Assembly: GCF_002797435.1 (NCBI RefSeq)
Contig: NZ_PGEN01000001.1
Coordinates: forward strand, 248,001 to 312,000
Direction of reading: 5' to 3'
DNA length: 64,000 nucleotides
DNA from: Sphingomonas koreensis
GTDB taxonomy: Bacteria; Pseudomonadota; Alphaproteobacteria; Sphingomonadales; Sphingomonadaceae
Shown here: piece by piece, positions 34,376-43,474 of the stretch
Numbering within the stretch: position 1 is the stretch's first letter
How the letters are laid out: every line of letters starts with the position of its first letter
Position numbers and translations under genes: made by a program
The notes under the pieces: model-generated
The model's database searches: none
Told to the model about the DNA's origin: nothing
Seen by the model: only the letters and a program-made list of their open reading frames with translations

Positions 34376-36589
34376 ATGACTCAGATCACGCCCGAGATCG
34401 TCGCCGAGCACGGCCTGTCCCCCGAGGAATATGAGCGCGTCCTGCACGCGATGGGCCGCGAGCCCAACCTCACCGAACTGGGCATCTTCTCGGTCATGTG
34501 GTCCGAGCATTGCAGCTACAAGTCGAGCCGCATCCACCTCAAGAAGCTGCCCACCGAGGCCCCCTGGGTGATCTGCGGTCCCGGCGAGAATGCCGGCGTG
34601 ATCGACATCGGCGACGGCCAGGCCGCCATCTTCAAGATGGAGAGCCACAACCACCCGTCCTATATCGAACCCTATCAGGGCGCGGCCACCGGCGTCGGCG
34701 GCATCCTGCGCGACGTATTCACCATGGGCGCGCGTCCGGTCGCGAACATGAACGCGCTGCGCTTCGGCCGCCCCGATCACCCCAAGATGAAGCATCTCAT
34801 CGCAGGCGTGGTCCATGGCATCGGCGGCTATGGCAATTGCGTCGGCGTCCCGACCGTCGGCGGCGAGGTGAACTTCCACAAGGCCTATGACGGCAACATC
34901 CTGGTCAACGCGATGACCGTGGGCGTCGCCGATACCGACAAGATCTTCTATTCGGCCGCATCGGGCGTCGGCAATCCGATCGTCTATGTCGGGTCGAAGA
35001 CCGGTCGCGACGGCATTCATGGCGCGACCATGGCCAGCGCCGACTTCGGCGAGGATGCCGATGCGAAGCGTCCGACCGTCCAGGTCGGCGACCCCTTCAC
35101 CGAAAAGCTGCTGATCGAGGCATGCCTCGAACTCATGGCTTCCGACGCGATCGTCGCCATCCAGGACATGGGCGCTGCCGGACTCACCTCGTCCTCGGTC
35201 GAGATGGCGAGCAAGGGCGGCGTCGGCATCGAGCTGATCATGGACGATGTGCCCCAGCGCGAAACCGGCATGACGCCGTACGAGATGATGCTGTCGGAGA
35301 GCCAGGAGCGCATGCTCATGGTGCTCAAGCCCGGCCGCGAAGCGTTCGCCGAAGCGATCTTCCGCAAATGGGAGCTGGACTTCGCCGTCATCGGTCACGT
35401 CACCGACACCGGCCGCATGGTGCTCAAGTGGAAGGGCGATACCGTCGCCGATATTCCGCTCGCGCCACTGGCCGATGAAGCCCCGCTCTACGATCGCCCC
35501 CATGTTCCGACCCCCAAGCCTGCCGACCTCGCCGACGAGCCGGAATCGACCGACATCGCCGCCGATCTCGTCAAGCTGATGGGCTCGCCCGACATCGCCT
35601 CGCGTCGCTGGATCTGGGAGCAGTATGATCACATGGTCGGCGCCGACACCGTGCAGCGCCCCGGAGGCGACGCCGCGGTGGTCAGGGTCCACAACACCCA
35701 AAAAGGCCTGGCGATCACCACCGACTGCACCCCGCGCTACTGCTTCGCCGATCCGGTCGAGGGCGGGAAGCAGGCGGTGGCTGAGGCATGGCGCAACCTG
35801 ACCTCGGTCGGCGCGACCCCCCTCGCGATCACCAACTGCCTCAACTTCGCCAATCCGCAGCGCCCGGAAATCATGGGCCAGATCGTCGGCTGTCTCGAGG
35901 GCATGGGCGATGCCTGCCGCGCGCTCGACTTCCCGATCGTCTCGGGCAACGTCAGCTTGTACAATGAATCCAAAGCCACCGGCGGCGGCTCTGCGATCCT
36001 CCCCACCCCCGCGATCGGCGGCGTCGGCATCCTCGCCGACTGGTCGAAGTCGATGACCATCGGCTTCAAGGCGACCGGCGACGCGATCATCGCGGTGGGC
36101 GAGCGCGGCGGCCATCTCGGCCAGTCGATCTGGCTGCGCGAGATCCATGGCCGCGAGGAAGGCCCGCCCCCGCCCGTGGATTTGAAGGCCGAGAAGCGCA
36201 CCGGCGATTTCGTCCGCGCGATGATCGGCCGCGGCCTCGTCAATGCGGTCCACGATGTGTCGGACGGCGGCGTTGCCGTCACCCTCGCCGAAATGGCGCT
36301 GGCGTCGGGCATCGGCGCGATGATCGATCAGGCGCAGCCATTCGGCGTCGCCGGCTCGTTCTTCGGTGAGGACCAGGGCCTCTACCTCGTCACCGTCCCG
36401 GACGAAGCACTGACCGAATTCCTCACCGCCGCCGCGGAAGCCGATGTCCCCGCAGACCCGATGGGCCGCACGATCAAGGACCGGATCATCTTCGAGCTCG
36501 ACGAAGGCGACTGGTGCGTCTCGCTCGACACGCTCCGCACGGCGCATGAAGGCTTCTTCCCCGCGCTGATGGGGCCGGCGGCGAGCTGA
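34376..36589 (+). CDS. purL: phosphoribosylformylglycinamidine synthase, small PurL
   Basis: 737 residues from the ATG at 34376 ([19 protein letters not shown]). It converts formylglycinamide ribotide to the amidine with ATP and ammonia, the fourth step of purine synthesis. This is the short PurL form that works with PurS and PurQ, neither of which is in the window. Landmarks are [73 protein letters not shown] and [18 protein letters not shown]. Earlier GTG/ATG starts at 34340 and 34364 exist but overlap the tonB-like leader. Confidence 0.97.
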   Translation: MTQITPEIVAEHGLSPEEYERVLHAMGREPNLTELGIFSVMWSEHCSYKSSRIHLKKLPTEAPWVICGPGENAGVIDIGDGQAAIFKMESHNHPSYIEPYQGAATGVGGILRDVFTMGARPVANMNALRFGRPDHPKMKHLIAGVVHGIGGYGNCVGVPTVGGEVNFHKAYDGNILVNAMTVGVADTDKIFYSAASGVGNPIVYVGSKTGRDGIHGATMASADFGEDADAKRPTVQVGDPFTEKLLIEACLELMASDAIVAIQDMGAAGLTSSSVEMASKGGVGIELIMDDVPQRETGMTPYEMMLSESQERMLMVLKPGREAFAEAIFRKWELDFAVIGHVTDTGRMVLKWKGDTVADIPLAPLADEAPLYDRPHVPTPKPADLADEPESTDIAADLVKLMGSPDIASRRWIWEQYDHMVGADTVQRPGGDAAVVRVHNTQKGLAITTDCTPRYCFADPVEGGKQAVAEAWRNLTSVGATPLAITNCLNFANPQRPEIMGQIVGCLEGMGDACRALDFPIVSGNVSLYNESKATGGGSAILPTPAIGGVGILADWSKSMTIGFKATGDAIIAVGERGGHLGQSIWLREIHGREEGPPPPVDLKAEKRTGDFVRAMIGRGLVNAVHDVSDGGVAVTLAEMALASGIGAMIDQAQPFGVAGSFFGEDQGLYLVTVPDEALTEFLTAAAEADVPADPMGRTIKDRIIFELDEGDWCVSLDTLRTAHEGFFPALMGPAAS

Positions 36590-36593
36590 GTCG

Positions 36594-38126
36594 CTAGCCG
36601 AGCGCCGTTAGCGAGGATTCGTCCACCGGCCAGGCCGCAGTCACGCGGTTCCGGCCGGCACGCTTCGAATCGTAGAGCGCGGCATCTGCGCGTTCGATCA
36701 GCCGTGGTCCGGTATCGGTCTCGATATCGGTCAGCCGCGCCGCGCCGATGCTGACCGTCACCCGCCCGTCGGGCGCGGGGGATTCGAGCGCCAGTCCCTC
36801 GATCGCCGCGCGCATCGCCTCGGCCACCGCGAGCGCCTCGGACGGGCTGGCGCCGGGCAGGATCGCGGCGAACTCCTCCCCGCCATAGCGCGCCACCACG
36901 TCTGTCGCCCGCGCCGCGCAGCCCTGCAGCGCATCCGCGACGTCGCGCAACCGTTCGTCTCCCGCCTGGTGGCCGAGCGTATCGTTGAGCAGCTTGAAAT
37001 GGTCGATGTCGATCATCAACAGCGCCAACCCATGTCCCGAGCGGCGCGCGCGCACCAGCTCGCGCCGCAATGCCTCGTCGAACTGGCGGCGGTTGGGCAG
37101 CCCGGTCAGCGCGTCGACCTGGGAAAGCTGCGCCAGCCGGTCGCGTTCACCCATCCCGTGCAGCTGGGCCAGCACCGCGCGCAGCCCATATCCCAGCGAG
37201 GCCGCGACAAATCCCACAATGGCAAGCGACGGCATGCGGGGGATCAGTGCCGCCGACAATACCAGCAGGCTAAGCGGCAGGATCAACGGGCTGCCGGTAT
37301 GCACGACCCGGACGAACATCCCGATCTCGGGCAAGGCGCGCGGCGATCGCTGCCTGCGCAGCGCGAGAACGGCGAGCAGGATGAACGGAACGCCGACGAT
37401 CACGCTGACCAGCGCGCCGGAACTCTCGTCGATGAAGTGGTTGTAGTAGCCTGCAGCGGCGGCATAGACCCACGCGAATACCGCGAGCGCTCCGAACAAT
37501 CGCCGCTCATGCTCGGTCGCGCTCGCGCGGTAGCGGACCAGCGCGAACACCGCGATGAACACGTTCTGGATGTCGAACATCATCGAAAGCACCGATTCGC
37601 TGGCCGAATCCTGCACGCCGGAGAGACCGACAAAGCTGAAGATGAAGGCGCCGAAGAGTCCGCCCAGCACCAGCGCCAGCCCGCCGTCAACCAGCCGCGC
37701 ACGCCACGGATCGCTATCGGGACTGGCCAGCAGGAAGACCAGCGGCACGCCATAGAGCACGAACAGCAGCATCGAGATCGCACCGGTCCCGCTTGCTCCC
37801 GCCGGCGTCAGCGCACCCAGCAGCTGGCCGCCGACGCCAAGGCTCCAGAACAGCATCCCCGCCGCGATCAGCAACCATCCACGACGCTCCCGCCCACCGC
37901 TGTTCTGTGCCCGCCACTCACAGGCCAGAGCCGCGATCAGCGCAGCCAGCGTCTCGCAGGTCAGCGTACCGGCGAAGATGGGATTGGCCGTGCTGAGCGC
38001 TACCAGGGCATGCGCCGGAATGAAGATCAGCGGCAGCGCAATTGCCAGCCGCGCCGCAATCGCATCTGCGCGCGCGGCGGCGATCGTGCCGTGCTCGACT
38101 GCCGTTTCGGGCGCGCTCGCACTCAT
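36594..38126 (-). CDS. membrane-bound diguanylate cyclase (GGDEF)
   Basis: 510 residues. About eight to ten hydrophobic helices (about 28-320) form an integral sensor module. A C-terminal GGDEF domain follows: DALTGLPNRRQFDEALRREL, MIDIDHFKLLNDTLGHQAGD, and the active site ARYGGEEFAAILPG. An RxxD inhibitory site (RATD) lies five residues before GGEEF, so product inhibition by cyclic di-GMP is expected. It makes c-di-GMP from GTP. The PilZ protein at 11256-11657 is a possible receptor (inference). No EAL domain is seen. It is convergent with purL. Confidence 0.94.
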   Translation of the reverse strand: MSASAPETAVEHGTIAAARADAIAARLAIALPLIFIPAHALVALSTANPIFAGTLTCETLAALIAALACEWRAQNSGGRERRGWLLIAAGMLFWSLGVGGQLLGALTPAGASGTGAISMLLFVLYGVPLVFLLASPDSDPWRARLVDGGLALVLGGLFGAFIFSFVGLSGVQDSASESVLSMMFDIQNVFIAVFALVRYRASATEHERRLFGALAVFAWVYAAAAGYYNHFIDESSGALVSVIVGVPFILLAVLALRRQRSPRALPEIGMFVRVVHTGSPLILPLSLLVLSAALIPRMPSLAIVGFVAASLGYGLRAVLAQLHGMGERDRLAQLSQVDALTGLPNRRQFDEALRRELVRARRSGHGLALLMIDIDHFKLLNDTLGHQAGDERLRDVADALQGCAARATDVVARYGGEEFAAILPGASPSEALAVAEAMRAAIEGLALESPAPDGRVTVSIGAARLTDIETDTGPRLIERADAALYDSKRAGRNRVTAAWPVDESSLTALG

Positions 38127-38311
38127 CCAACCGACTCTATGCCCGCGTAGTTAACACTTGCATAGCGGGGCTGCGGGCTTGGGGTTTTCCTACCGCGCCG
38201 ATCTGTGCCACCTTCGGCTCCGGCGAGGCTGATGGGCGACAATGCGGTCTCGCGCGTTATGGGGTGTGACGTTTGTGAATTTCTGAACGGACTCGGGAGG
38301 AACGACAGCAA

Positions 38312-38719
38312 GTGACCGCCGGCTATTCCTCCACTCCGCTCGCCGACAAGCTCGGGTTCAAGCCCGGCATGCGCGCCTTCATCGCCGATATGCCGGCGAA
38401 CGTCCGCGCGGAGATCGCGCTCGATTCCCTAGGGCTTGAGCTGCTCGCCGCGCCGGGCGCCGGGATCGACGCCGCACATGTCTTCGTCACTGAACGCGCC
38501 CGACTGGATTGCGAATTGTCCGCGCTGCGTCAGCTGATCGCGCCCAGCGGCTTCATCTGGGTTTCCTGGCCCAGAAGGGCGTCAGGGGTCGAGACCGATA
38601 TAACCGAAGATACGATCCGCGATCTCGCGCTGCCGCTCGGGCTGGTCGATGTGAAGGTTTGCGCGGTGGACGAGACCTGGTCGGGGCTGAAGCTGATGAT
38701 CCGCAAGGAGCTTCGCTGA
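38312..38719 (+). CDS. DUF3052 family protein
   Basis: 135 residues. The sequence GYSSTPLADKLGFKPGMRAFI, then LDCELSALRQLIAPSGFIWVSWPRRASG, DITEDTIRDLALPLGLVDVKVCAVDETWSGLKLMIRK fits DUF3052, a small cytoplasmic family of unknown function. A GTG at 38312 follows GGGAGGAACGACAGCAA. A membrane protein gene and a DUF418 gene follow on the same strand at 27 and 49 bp gaps, so they may form one transcript. No enzymatic residues are recognised. Confidence 0.8.
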   Translation: MTAGYSSTPLADKLGFKPGMRAFIADMPANVRAEIALDSLGLELLAAPGAGIDAAHVFVTERARLDCELSALRQLIAPSGFIWVSWPRRASGVETDITEDTIRDLALPLGLVDVKVCAVDETWSGLKLMIRKELR

Positions 38720-38746
38720 ATATCTGCGCAATCGATGGGGGGAACG

Positions 38747-39184
38747 ATGTCGAACTGGAGCACCGCAAAGCGAATTGCAGCCGGCACGCTGGTCGCGGGC
38801 ACGCTCGACATCCTCGCGGCGATCGGAATGACGCTGGCCTTCGGGCGGCCGGTCGATGCGATGCTGCGCTATGTGGCGTCCGGCCCCTTTCCCGATGCCA
38901 GGCAATGGGGCGGATCGGGCGCAGCGCTCGGCCTTGCGGTGCATTTCGCGCTGATGGCGATCATGGCGACGGTCTTCACCCTGGCGGCGAACCGGTATCC
39001 GCGGCTCAAGGCACAGCCTGTCTACTGGGGCGTTGCTTATGGCCTCGTCACCTATGTCGCGATGAACCTCATCGTCGTACCGCTGCGGTTCGGCACCATT
39101 CCCGGTGCTGTCGGCATCGCCAGCCAGCTGCTGTTCCACATCCTGCTCGTCGGCGTCCCCATCGCGCTCATCGCCCGACGCTAG
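38747..39184 (+). CDS. four-helix membrane protein of unknown function
   Basis: 145 residues from the ATG at 38747 with GGGGGAACG upstream. Four hydrophobic helices (about 9-32, 58-80, 92-112, 120-142) with conserved-looking GSGAALGLAVHFALMA and VVPLRFGTIPG. It somewhat resembles DUF1440/YagU-like inner-membrane proteins, but I cannot confirm this. It sits between DUF3052 and DUF418 genes on the same strand. Function unknown. Confidence 0.75.
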   Translation: MSNWSTAKRIAAGTLVAGTLDILAAIGMTLAFGRPVDAMLRYVASGPFPDARQWGGSGAALGLAVHFALMAIMATVFTLAANRYPRLKAQPVYWGVAYGLVTYVAMNLIVVPLRFGTIPGAVGIASQLLFHILLVGVPIALIARR

Positions 39185-39233
39185 CATCGCACCCCGGCAC
39201 GGTGTAGCAAGCGCCTAATACAGGGGGGAACCG

Positions 39234-40484
39234 ATGGCCACCACGACACGCGACCGTATTCTGACGCTCGATACCGTGCGCGGCGTCGCGGTGATGGGCA
39301 TCCTGCTCCTCAACATCATCGCCTTCGCCATGCCCCCCGCCGCCTATATGAATCCGCGTGCCTATGGCGGGTCGGAGGGGCTCGACCTTGCCGTGTGGCT
39401 CGGCAACTTCATCCTGTTCGACGGCAAGATGCGCGGGCTCTTCTCCTTCCTGTTCGGCGCTTCGACCTTGCTGGTGATCGAAGGCGCGACCGCGAAGGGC
39501 GAGAGTGCGGCGCGTGTCCATTATTCGCGGATGATCTGGCTGCTGGTCTTCGGCCTGCTGCATTGCTGGCTGATCTGGTGGGGAGACATTCTCAACCACT
39601 ATGCCATCATCGGCATGCTGGCCTATTTCTTCCGCAACAGTTCGGCGAAGCGCCTGATGGGCTTCGGCATCGTGTTTCTCGTCCTGCAACTGCTCGTGGC
39701 ACTGCTGATGCTGATGGGCCTCGAATTCGGCAGGGCCGGTCTTGCCAGCCCGGATCCGCAGACCGTGCGCGACGCGCGGGAAATGCTCGCTGGCTTCGAG
39801 CAGACCTTCGGCGTGCCGCCCGAAGCCGCGCTGACAAAGGATATCGCCGCGCATGGCGGAAGCTGGCTCGACATCGCGCGCGAGCGATTCAAGACCGCCG
39901 GCCTTGCACCGTTCGGCACGCTGTTCATCTTCGGCTTCGAGACGCTGGCCTATATGTTGTTCGGCATGGCCGCCTTTCGCTCGGCCATGCTTACCGGCGG
40001 GTGGGACCGGCGGCGCTATCTGCGCTGGGTCCTGATCGGATTCGGCATCGGCATCCCCGCCTATGCCGCGCTCGCCGCGCTCATCATCAGCCAGGGCTTC
40101 TCGATGAGCGCCGTCATGCTGGGCGTCATCGTTCTGACCATTCCGGTCCGGCCCTTCATGATCCTCGCCTGGGCCAGCCTGATCATCCTGCTCATGCGCT
40201 CCGGCGGCGCGCTCACCACGCGGATCGCGGCCGCGGGGCGGATGGCCTTCACCAACTATCTCGCCACCAGCCTGATCTGCACCACCGTCTTCTACGGCTA
40301 TGGGCTGGGCCTGTATGGCGAGCTCTCCCGCGCTCAGGTCTATCTCGTCGTCTTCGCCGTCTGGGCGGGCATGCTGCTCTGGTCGAAGCCCTGGCTCGAG
40401 CGATTTGCCTATGGCCCGCTCGAATGGCTGTGGCGCAGCCTCGCCCGCGGGAGAGTCCAGCCCATGGCCGGTGGCGCGCTTTAG
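39234..40484 (+). CDS. DUF418 family membrane protein (YeiB-like)
   Basis: 416 residues with about ten transmembrane helices. The start RILTLDTVRGVAVMGILLLNIIAFAMP, then FLFGASTLLVIE and the C-terminal AGRMAFTNYLATSLICTTVFYG GLGLYGE region are the HGSNAT/DUF418 pattern. Such proteins resemble membrane acyltransferases, but the activity is unproven for most. The ATG at 39234 follows GGGGGGAACCG. The bfd gene begins 82 bp downstream after a Fur-like region, so the two are probably separate transcripts. Confidence 0.88.
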   Translation: MATTTRDRILTLDTVRGVAVMGILLLNIIAFAMPPAAYMNPRAYGGSEGLDLAVWLGNFILFDGKMRGLFSFLFGASTLLVIEGATAKGESAARVHYSRMIWLLVFGLLHCWLIWWGDILNHYAIIGMLAYFFRNSSAKRLMGFGIVFLVLQLLVALLMLMGLEFGRAGLASPDPQTVRDAREMLAGFEQTFGVPPEAALTKDIAAHGGSWLDIARERFKTAGLAPFGTLFIFGFETLAYMLFGMAAFRSAMLTGGWDRRRYLRWVLIGFGIGIPAYAALAALIISQGFSMSAVMLGVIVLTIPVRPFMILAWASLIILLMRSGGALTTRIAAAGRMAFTNYLATSLICTTVFYGYGLGLYGELSRAQVYLVVFAVWAGMLLWSKPWLERFAYGPLEWLWRSLARGRVQPMAGGAL

Positions 40485-40502
40485 CTGCCAGTCGCGAACG
40501 CA

Positions 40503-40532
40503 TCGCAATAACCATTGCGAATCACTCGCAGT
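40503..40532. promoter_or_regulatory. overlapping Fur-box-like sites before bfd
   Basis: ATTGCGAATCACTCGCAGT (40514-40532) contains a 7-1-7 dyad TGCGAAT-C-ACTCGCA (6 of 7 arm pairs), the shape of a Fur box. The left part overlaps TCGCAAT-N4-ATTGCGA (40503-40520), a perfect 7-bp inverted repeat. A further ATTGCGAAT lies at 40543-40551. The region ends 16-35 bp before the bfd ATG at 40567. Confidence 0.6.
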
Positions 40533-40566
40533 CTCTCTAACTATTGCGAATAGCGTGAGGGTTTCG

Positions 40567-40737
40567 ATGGTCGTCTGCGTCTGCAATGCAATCCGCGAGA
40601 AAGAGGTCCGCGCCGCGGCCCGTGACGGCGCGATGAGCGCTTGCCAGGCCTATCGCGCGCTCGGACGGCAGGCAAAGTGCGGTCAGTGCGTCCCGTTTGC
40701 GCGAGCCATTATCGACGCAGAGCGTGCAGCTGCGTAG
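40567..40737 (+). CDS. bfd: bacterioferritin-associated ferredoxin
   Basis: 56 residues. Bfd binds bacterioferritin and passes electrons to it so that stored iron is released. Four cysteines bind a [2Fe-2S] cluster: C4, C6, C38 and C41 (VVCVCNAIREKEV and KCGQCVPFAR). The ATG at 40567 follows GTGAGGGTTTCG. Fur-box-like sequences upstream suggest repression by iron, as in other bacteria where bfd is induced by iron starvation. The partner bfr lies 107 bp downstream on the same strand. Confidence 0.95.
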   Translation: MVVCVCNAIREKEVRAAARDGAMSACQAYRALGRQAKCGQCVPFARAIIDAERAAA

Positions 40738-40844
40738 CGTTCGCAAGTCGTAGAAACCGCAGAAATCCGCCATTTTTTGGCTGTCTGAACCGCCGTTTCG
40801 GCGCTATGACGGTGCCCGGATTCTGAACGGAAGGCACGACAGCC

Positions 40845-41327
40845 ATGAAGGGCGACCCCAAGGTCATCGACTATCTCAACGAGGTGCTCAAGAACGAGCT
40901 CACCGCGATCAACCAGTATTGGCTGCACTACCGCATGCTCAATCACTGGGGGGTCAAGAAGCTCGCCGAGTTCGAGCGGCATGAATCGATCGACGAGATG
41001 AAGCACGCCGACATGGTGTCGGAGCGCATCCTGTTCCTCGACGGCCTCCCCAACTTCCAGCTGCTCGGCCGCCTCCGCATCGGTGAGACGGTGGAGGAAG
41101 TGCTCAAGGCCGACCTGGACCTCGAATATGAGGCCGTCGCGGTGCTCAAGGACGCGATCGAGCACAGCGAGAAGGTGCGCGACTATGTCAGCCGCGATCT
41201 GTTCCGCCAGATCCTCGACAGCGAGGAAGAGCATGTCGATACGCTGGAGACCCAGTTCGAGATGATCGAGCGCATGGGCATCCAGAACTACATCCAGCTG
41301 AACTCGAAGCCCGAAGAGGCCGAGTAA
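40845..41327 (+). CDS. bfr: bacterioferritin
   Basis: 160 residues. A 24-subunit heme-containing iron store. All ferroxidase ligands are present: E18, E51, H54, E94, E127 and H130, and Met52 supplies the heme axial ligand. The ATG at 40845 follows GGAAGGCACGACAGCC. It is transcribed with or just after bfd, but a gap of 107 bp leaves room for its own promoter, which is expected because Bfr is usually made when iron is plentiful while Bfd is made when it is scarce. Confidence 0.97.
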   Translation: MKGDPKVIDYLNEVLKNELTAINQYWLHYRMLNHWGVKKLAEFERHESIDEMKHADMVSERILFLDGLPNFQLLGRLRIGETVEEVLKADLDLEYEAVAVLKDAIEHSEKVRDYVSRDLFRQILDSEEEHVDTLETQFEMIERMGIQNYIQLNSKPEEAE

Positions 41328-41346
41328 GACCGCCGGAAAGAAAGGC

Positions 41347-41370
41347 GGGACGGCGCTTCTGTGCCGTCCC
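41347..41370. terminator. hairpin between convergent bfr and hpt genes
   Basis: GGGACGGC (41347-41354), 8-nt loop, GCCGTCCC (41363-41370). On the minus strand it is followed by GCCTTTCTTTCC, a T-rich tract, so it best fits termination of the der-tusA-hpt transcript. It may also protect the bfr 3' end. Confidence 0.6.
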
Positions 41371-41385
41371 GTCAGTCAGGGGAAG

Positions 41386-41832
41386 CTACAACCCCGGACG
41401 GCGGCCAAAGGCCGCAACCGGACGCCGTTCCACCAGCGGATTCGCCTCGCGCTCCAGCAGCGCCAGCGTCGCCTCGAACAGCGGGCGCAACTCAACCACA
41501 TGCGGCAGCGCCTCGCTCGGCTCGTACCGGTTCTCGATACAGTGCCGGGCGATGGTCTCGATCGCGGCCGCGCATTCGGCGAGCGGCTCGGCCCCGAACT
41601 GATGCGATTCGCCCTTCAGCGTATGCGCGGGCAGCACCAGCGCGGCGGCATTGTTGGCACGCATCGCCTCCTCGATCAGCGCGACCGATTTGACGCCATC
41701 TTCATGAAAATAGCCTAGGATCCGCACGAAATTGGCGCCCAGCTCTGCGCGGGCCTGCGAGAACGCAGTCCAGTCCACAAGTCTGTTCGGATCGTCCGCC
41801 GCCAATTCACCCTCCCGCGATATGCGGTCCAT
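41386..41832 (-). CDS. Hpt (histidine phosphotransfer) domain protein
   Basis: 148 residues from the ATG at 41832 (MDRISREGELAADD). The Hpt helix bundle is clear: RILGYFHEDGVKSVALIEEAM, then VLPAHTLKGESHQFGAEPLAECAAAIE, where H70 in AHTLKGES is the phosphorylated histidine. It would relay phosphate between a hybrid kinase and a response regulator; no kinase or regulator is adjacent. Upstream on the same strand are tusA-like (52 bp), der and bamB. A second Hpt-like protein at 52653-52946 lacks this His. Confidence 0.85.
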   Translation of the reverse strand: MDRISREGELAADDPNRLVDWTAFSQARAELGANFVRILGYFHEDGVKSVALIEEAMRANNAAALVLPAHTLKGESHQFGAEPLAECAAAIETIARHCIENRYEPSEALPHVVELRPLFEATLALLEREANPLVERRPVAAFGRRPGL

Positions 41833-41884
41833 CTGTATGATGAATAACGGCAAATCGGTAAACGACCGGTTGACGCAGCGTGAT

Positions 41885-42097
41885 TCAGCCGATGCGAAAC
41901 GCGAGTCCGCCCTCGATTTCAAGGGTTTCGATACCGGCGCCGCGCGCCGTCGCCAGCGCTCGGATCTCGCGCTCCGCCGCCGGATCGTCAGCCAGAATCT
42001 CGATCGGAAACAGTCCGCTGCGCAGCGCCCGCGCCAGCCTCAACGCAGGCCAGGGGCAGCGCAGCCCGCGCGCGTCGATCCGCGCCGGCTCACTCAC
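41885..42097 (-). CDS. TusA/SirA-family sulfurtransferase-like protein
   Basis: 70 residues. [22 protein letters not shown] has the family Cys-Pro-x-Pro motif with the active cysteine C14. TusA relays sulfur for tRNA thio-modification; many homologues instead work in molybdenum cofactor or sulfur metabolism. It overlaps the end of der by 8 bp, so it is co-translated with it. Not enough is visible to call it true TusA. Confidence 0.85.
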   Translation of the reverse strand: MSEPARIDARGLRCPWPALRLARALRSGLFPIEILADDPAAEREIRALATARGAGIETLEIEGGLAFRIG

Positions 42098-43448
42098 GAT
42101 CGTACGGATTCTTCGACGGCCGCATCGTCAGCCGCACGGGCACCGCGCCGAAGCCGAACTCCTTGCGCATGCTGTTGACCAGATAGCGCTCATAGCTCTG
42201 CGGCAACAGATCCACCCGCGTCCCGAACAGGATGAAGCTCGGCGGCCGCGTCTTCGCTTGAGTGACGTAGCGCGGCTTGATCCGCTTGCCGCCGGGTGCG
42301 GGCGGCGGGTTGGCCTCGAGCGCACGCTCGAACCAGCGGTTGAGCTGGCCCGTGGTGATGCGCCGCGACCATGCCTCGCGCGTCTCGAACGCGACCTTGA
42401 TCAGCGTGTCGAGCCCCTTCCCCGTCGCAGCCGATACGGTGAGCAACGGCACGCCCTTCACCTGCGCCAGTCCTTCGTCCAGCGCGCCCTTCACGCCGTT
42501 GAACAGGCTCGAGGCATTCTCCGCCACGTCCCATTTGTTGAGCGCGATCACCAGTGCGCGGCCTTCCTGCAGCACCTTGTCGGCGATCTTGAGGTCCTGA
42601 ACCTCCAACCCGCGCGTCGCGTCGAGCAGCAGTACCACCACCTCGGCAAAGTCGATCGAACGCAAGGTATCGGCGACCGACAGCTTTTCCAGCTTCTCCT
42701 CGACCTTTGCGCGCTTGCGCATGCCGGCGGTATCGATCAGCCGGACGGGACGCATATTGCCCTCGAAATCTTCCCATTCCCATTCGATCGCGATCGAATC
42801 GCGGGTAATTCCCGCTTCGGGTCCGGTAATGAGGCGATCCTGTCCGATCAGCCGGTTGATCAGCGTGGACTTGCCCGCATTGGGCCGTCCCACCACCGCC
42901 AGCTTTAGCGGCGCGTCGGGCGAATCGTCCTCGGCCTCTTCCTCCTCTTCACGGTCGATATGCGGGAGCAGCGCCTCGAACAGATCGGCGATCCCTTCGC
43001 CATGTTCGGCCGAAAAGGGCACCGGGTCGCCCAGCCCGAGTGCCATCGCCTCCAGGATTCCCGGCTCCGCCGCGCGCCCCTCGGCCTTGTTGGCGAGCAG
43101 CACCACGGGCACGTCGGCGCTGCGCAGCCAGCGCGCGACCTCTTCGTCCAGCGGCGTCACGCCGGCGCGCGCATCCACCATGAACAACGCGACGTCCGCC
43201 TCGCGCACCGCTGCCTCGGTCTGCGCGCGCATCCGGCCGGGAAGGCTCGCCGCATCCTCGTCCTCGAAGCCGGCGGTGTCGATGATGCGGAAGGGTATGC
43301 CGAGCAGTTCGGCGTCGCCCTCACGCCGGTCGCGGGTCACGCCCGGCTGGTCATCGACCAGCGCCAGACGCTTCCCGACAAGACGGTTGAACAGGGTGGA
43401 CTTGCCGACATTGGGCCGGCCGATGATCGCTACGGTGGGACGGGACAT
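42090..43448 (-). CDS. der: ribosome biogenesis GTPase Der (EngA)
   Basis: 452 residues with two tandem G domains. The first has [21 protein letters not shown] and NKAEG; the second has [27 protein letters not shown] and NKWD. A C-terminal KH-like domain ends [16 protein letters not shown]. Der is essential for 50S ribosome assembly. It lies between bamB (26 bp) and the TusA-like gene (8-bp overlap); the yfgM-bamB-der order is conserved in many proteobacteria. Confidence 0.97.
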   Translation of the reverse strand: MSRPTVAIIGRPNVGKSTLFNRLVGKRLALVDDQPGVTRDRREGDAELLGIPFRIIDTAGFEDEDAASLPGRMRAQTEAAVREADVALFMVDARAGVTPLDEEVARWLRSADVPVVLLANKAEGRAAEPGILEAMALGLGDPVPFSAEHGEGIADLFEALLPHIDREEEEEAEDDSPDAPLKLAVVGRPNAGKSTLINRLIGQDRLITGPEAGITRDSIAIEWEWEDFEGNMRPVRLIDTAGMRKRAKVEEKLEKLSVADTLRSIDFAEVVVLLLDATRGLEVQDLKIADKVLQEGRALVIALNKWDVAENASSLFNGVKGALDEGLAQVKGVPLLTVSAATGKGLDTLIKVAFETREAWSRRITTGQLNRWFERALEANPPPAPGGKRIKPRYVTQAKTRPPSFILFGTRVDLLPQSYERYLVNSMRKEFGFGAVPVRLTMRPSKNPYDRE

Positions 43449-43474
43449 CTTGGCCTCCTATCCCAACGCGGCGC

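Noticed and set aside
34286..36547. 753-codon open frame antisense to purL
   Set aside because: High GC gives long antisense frames; the plus strand is a complete PurL with all family motifs and the antisense product has no recognisable domain.
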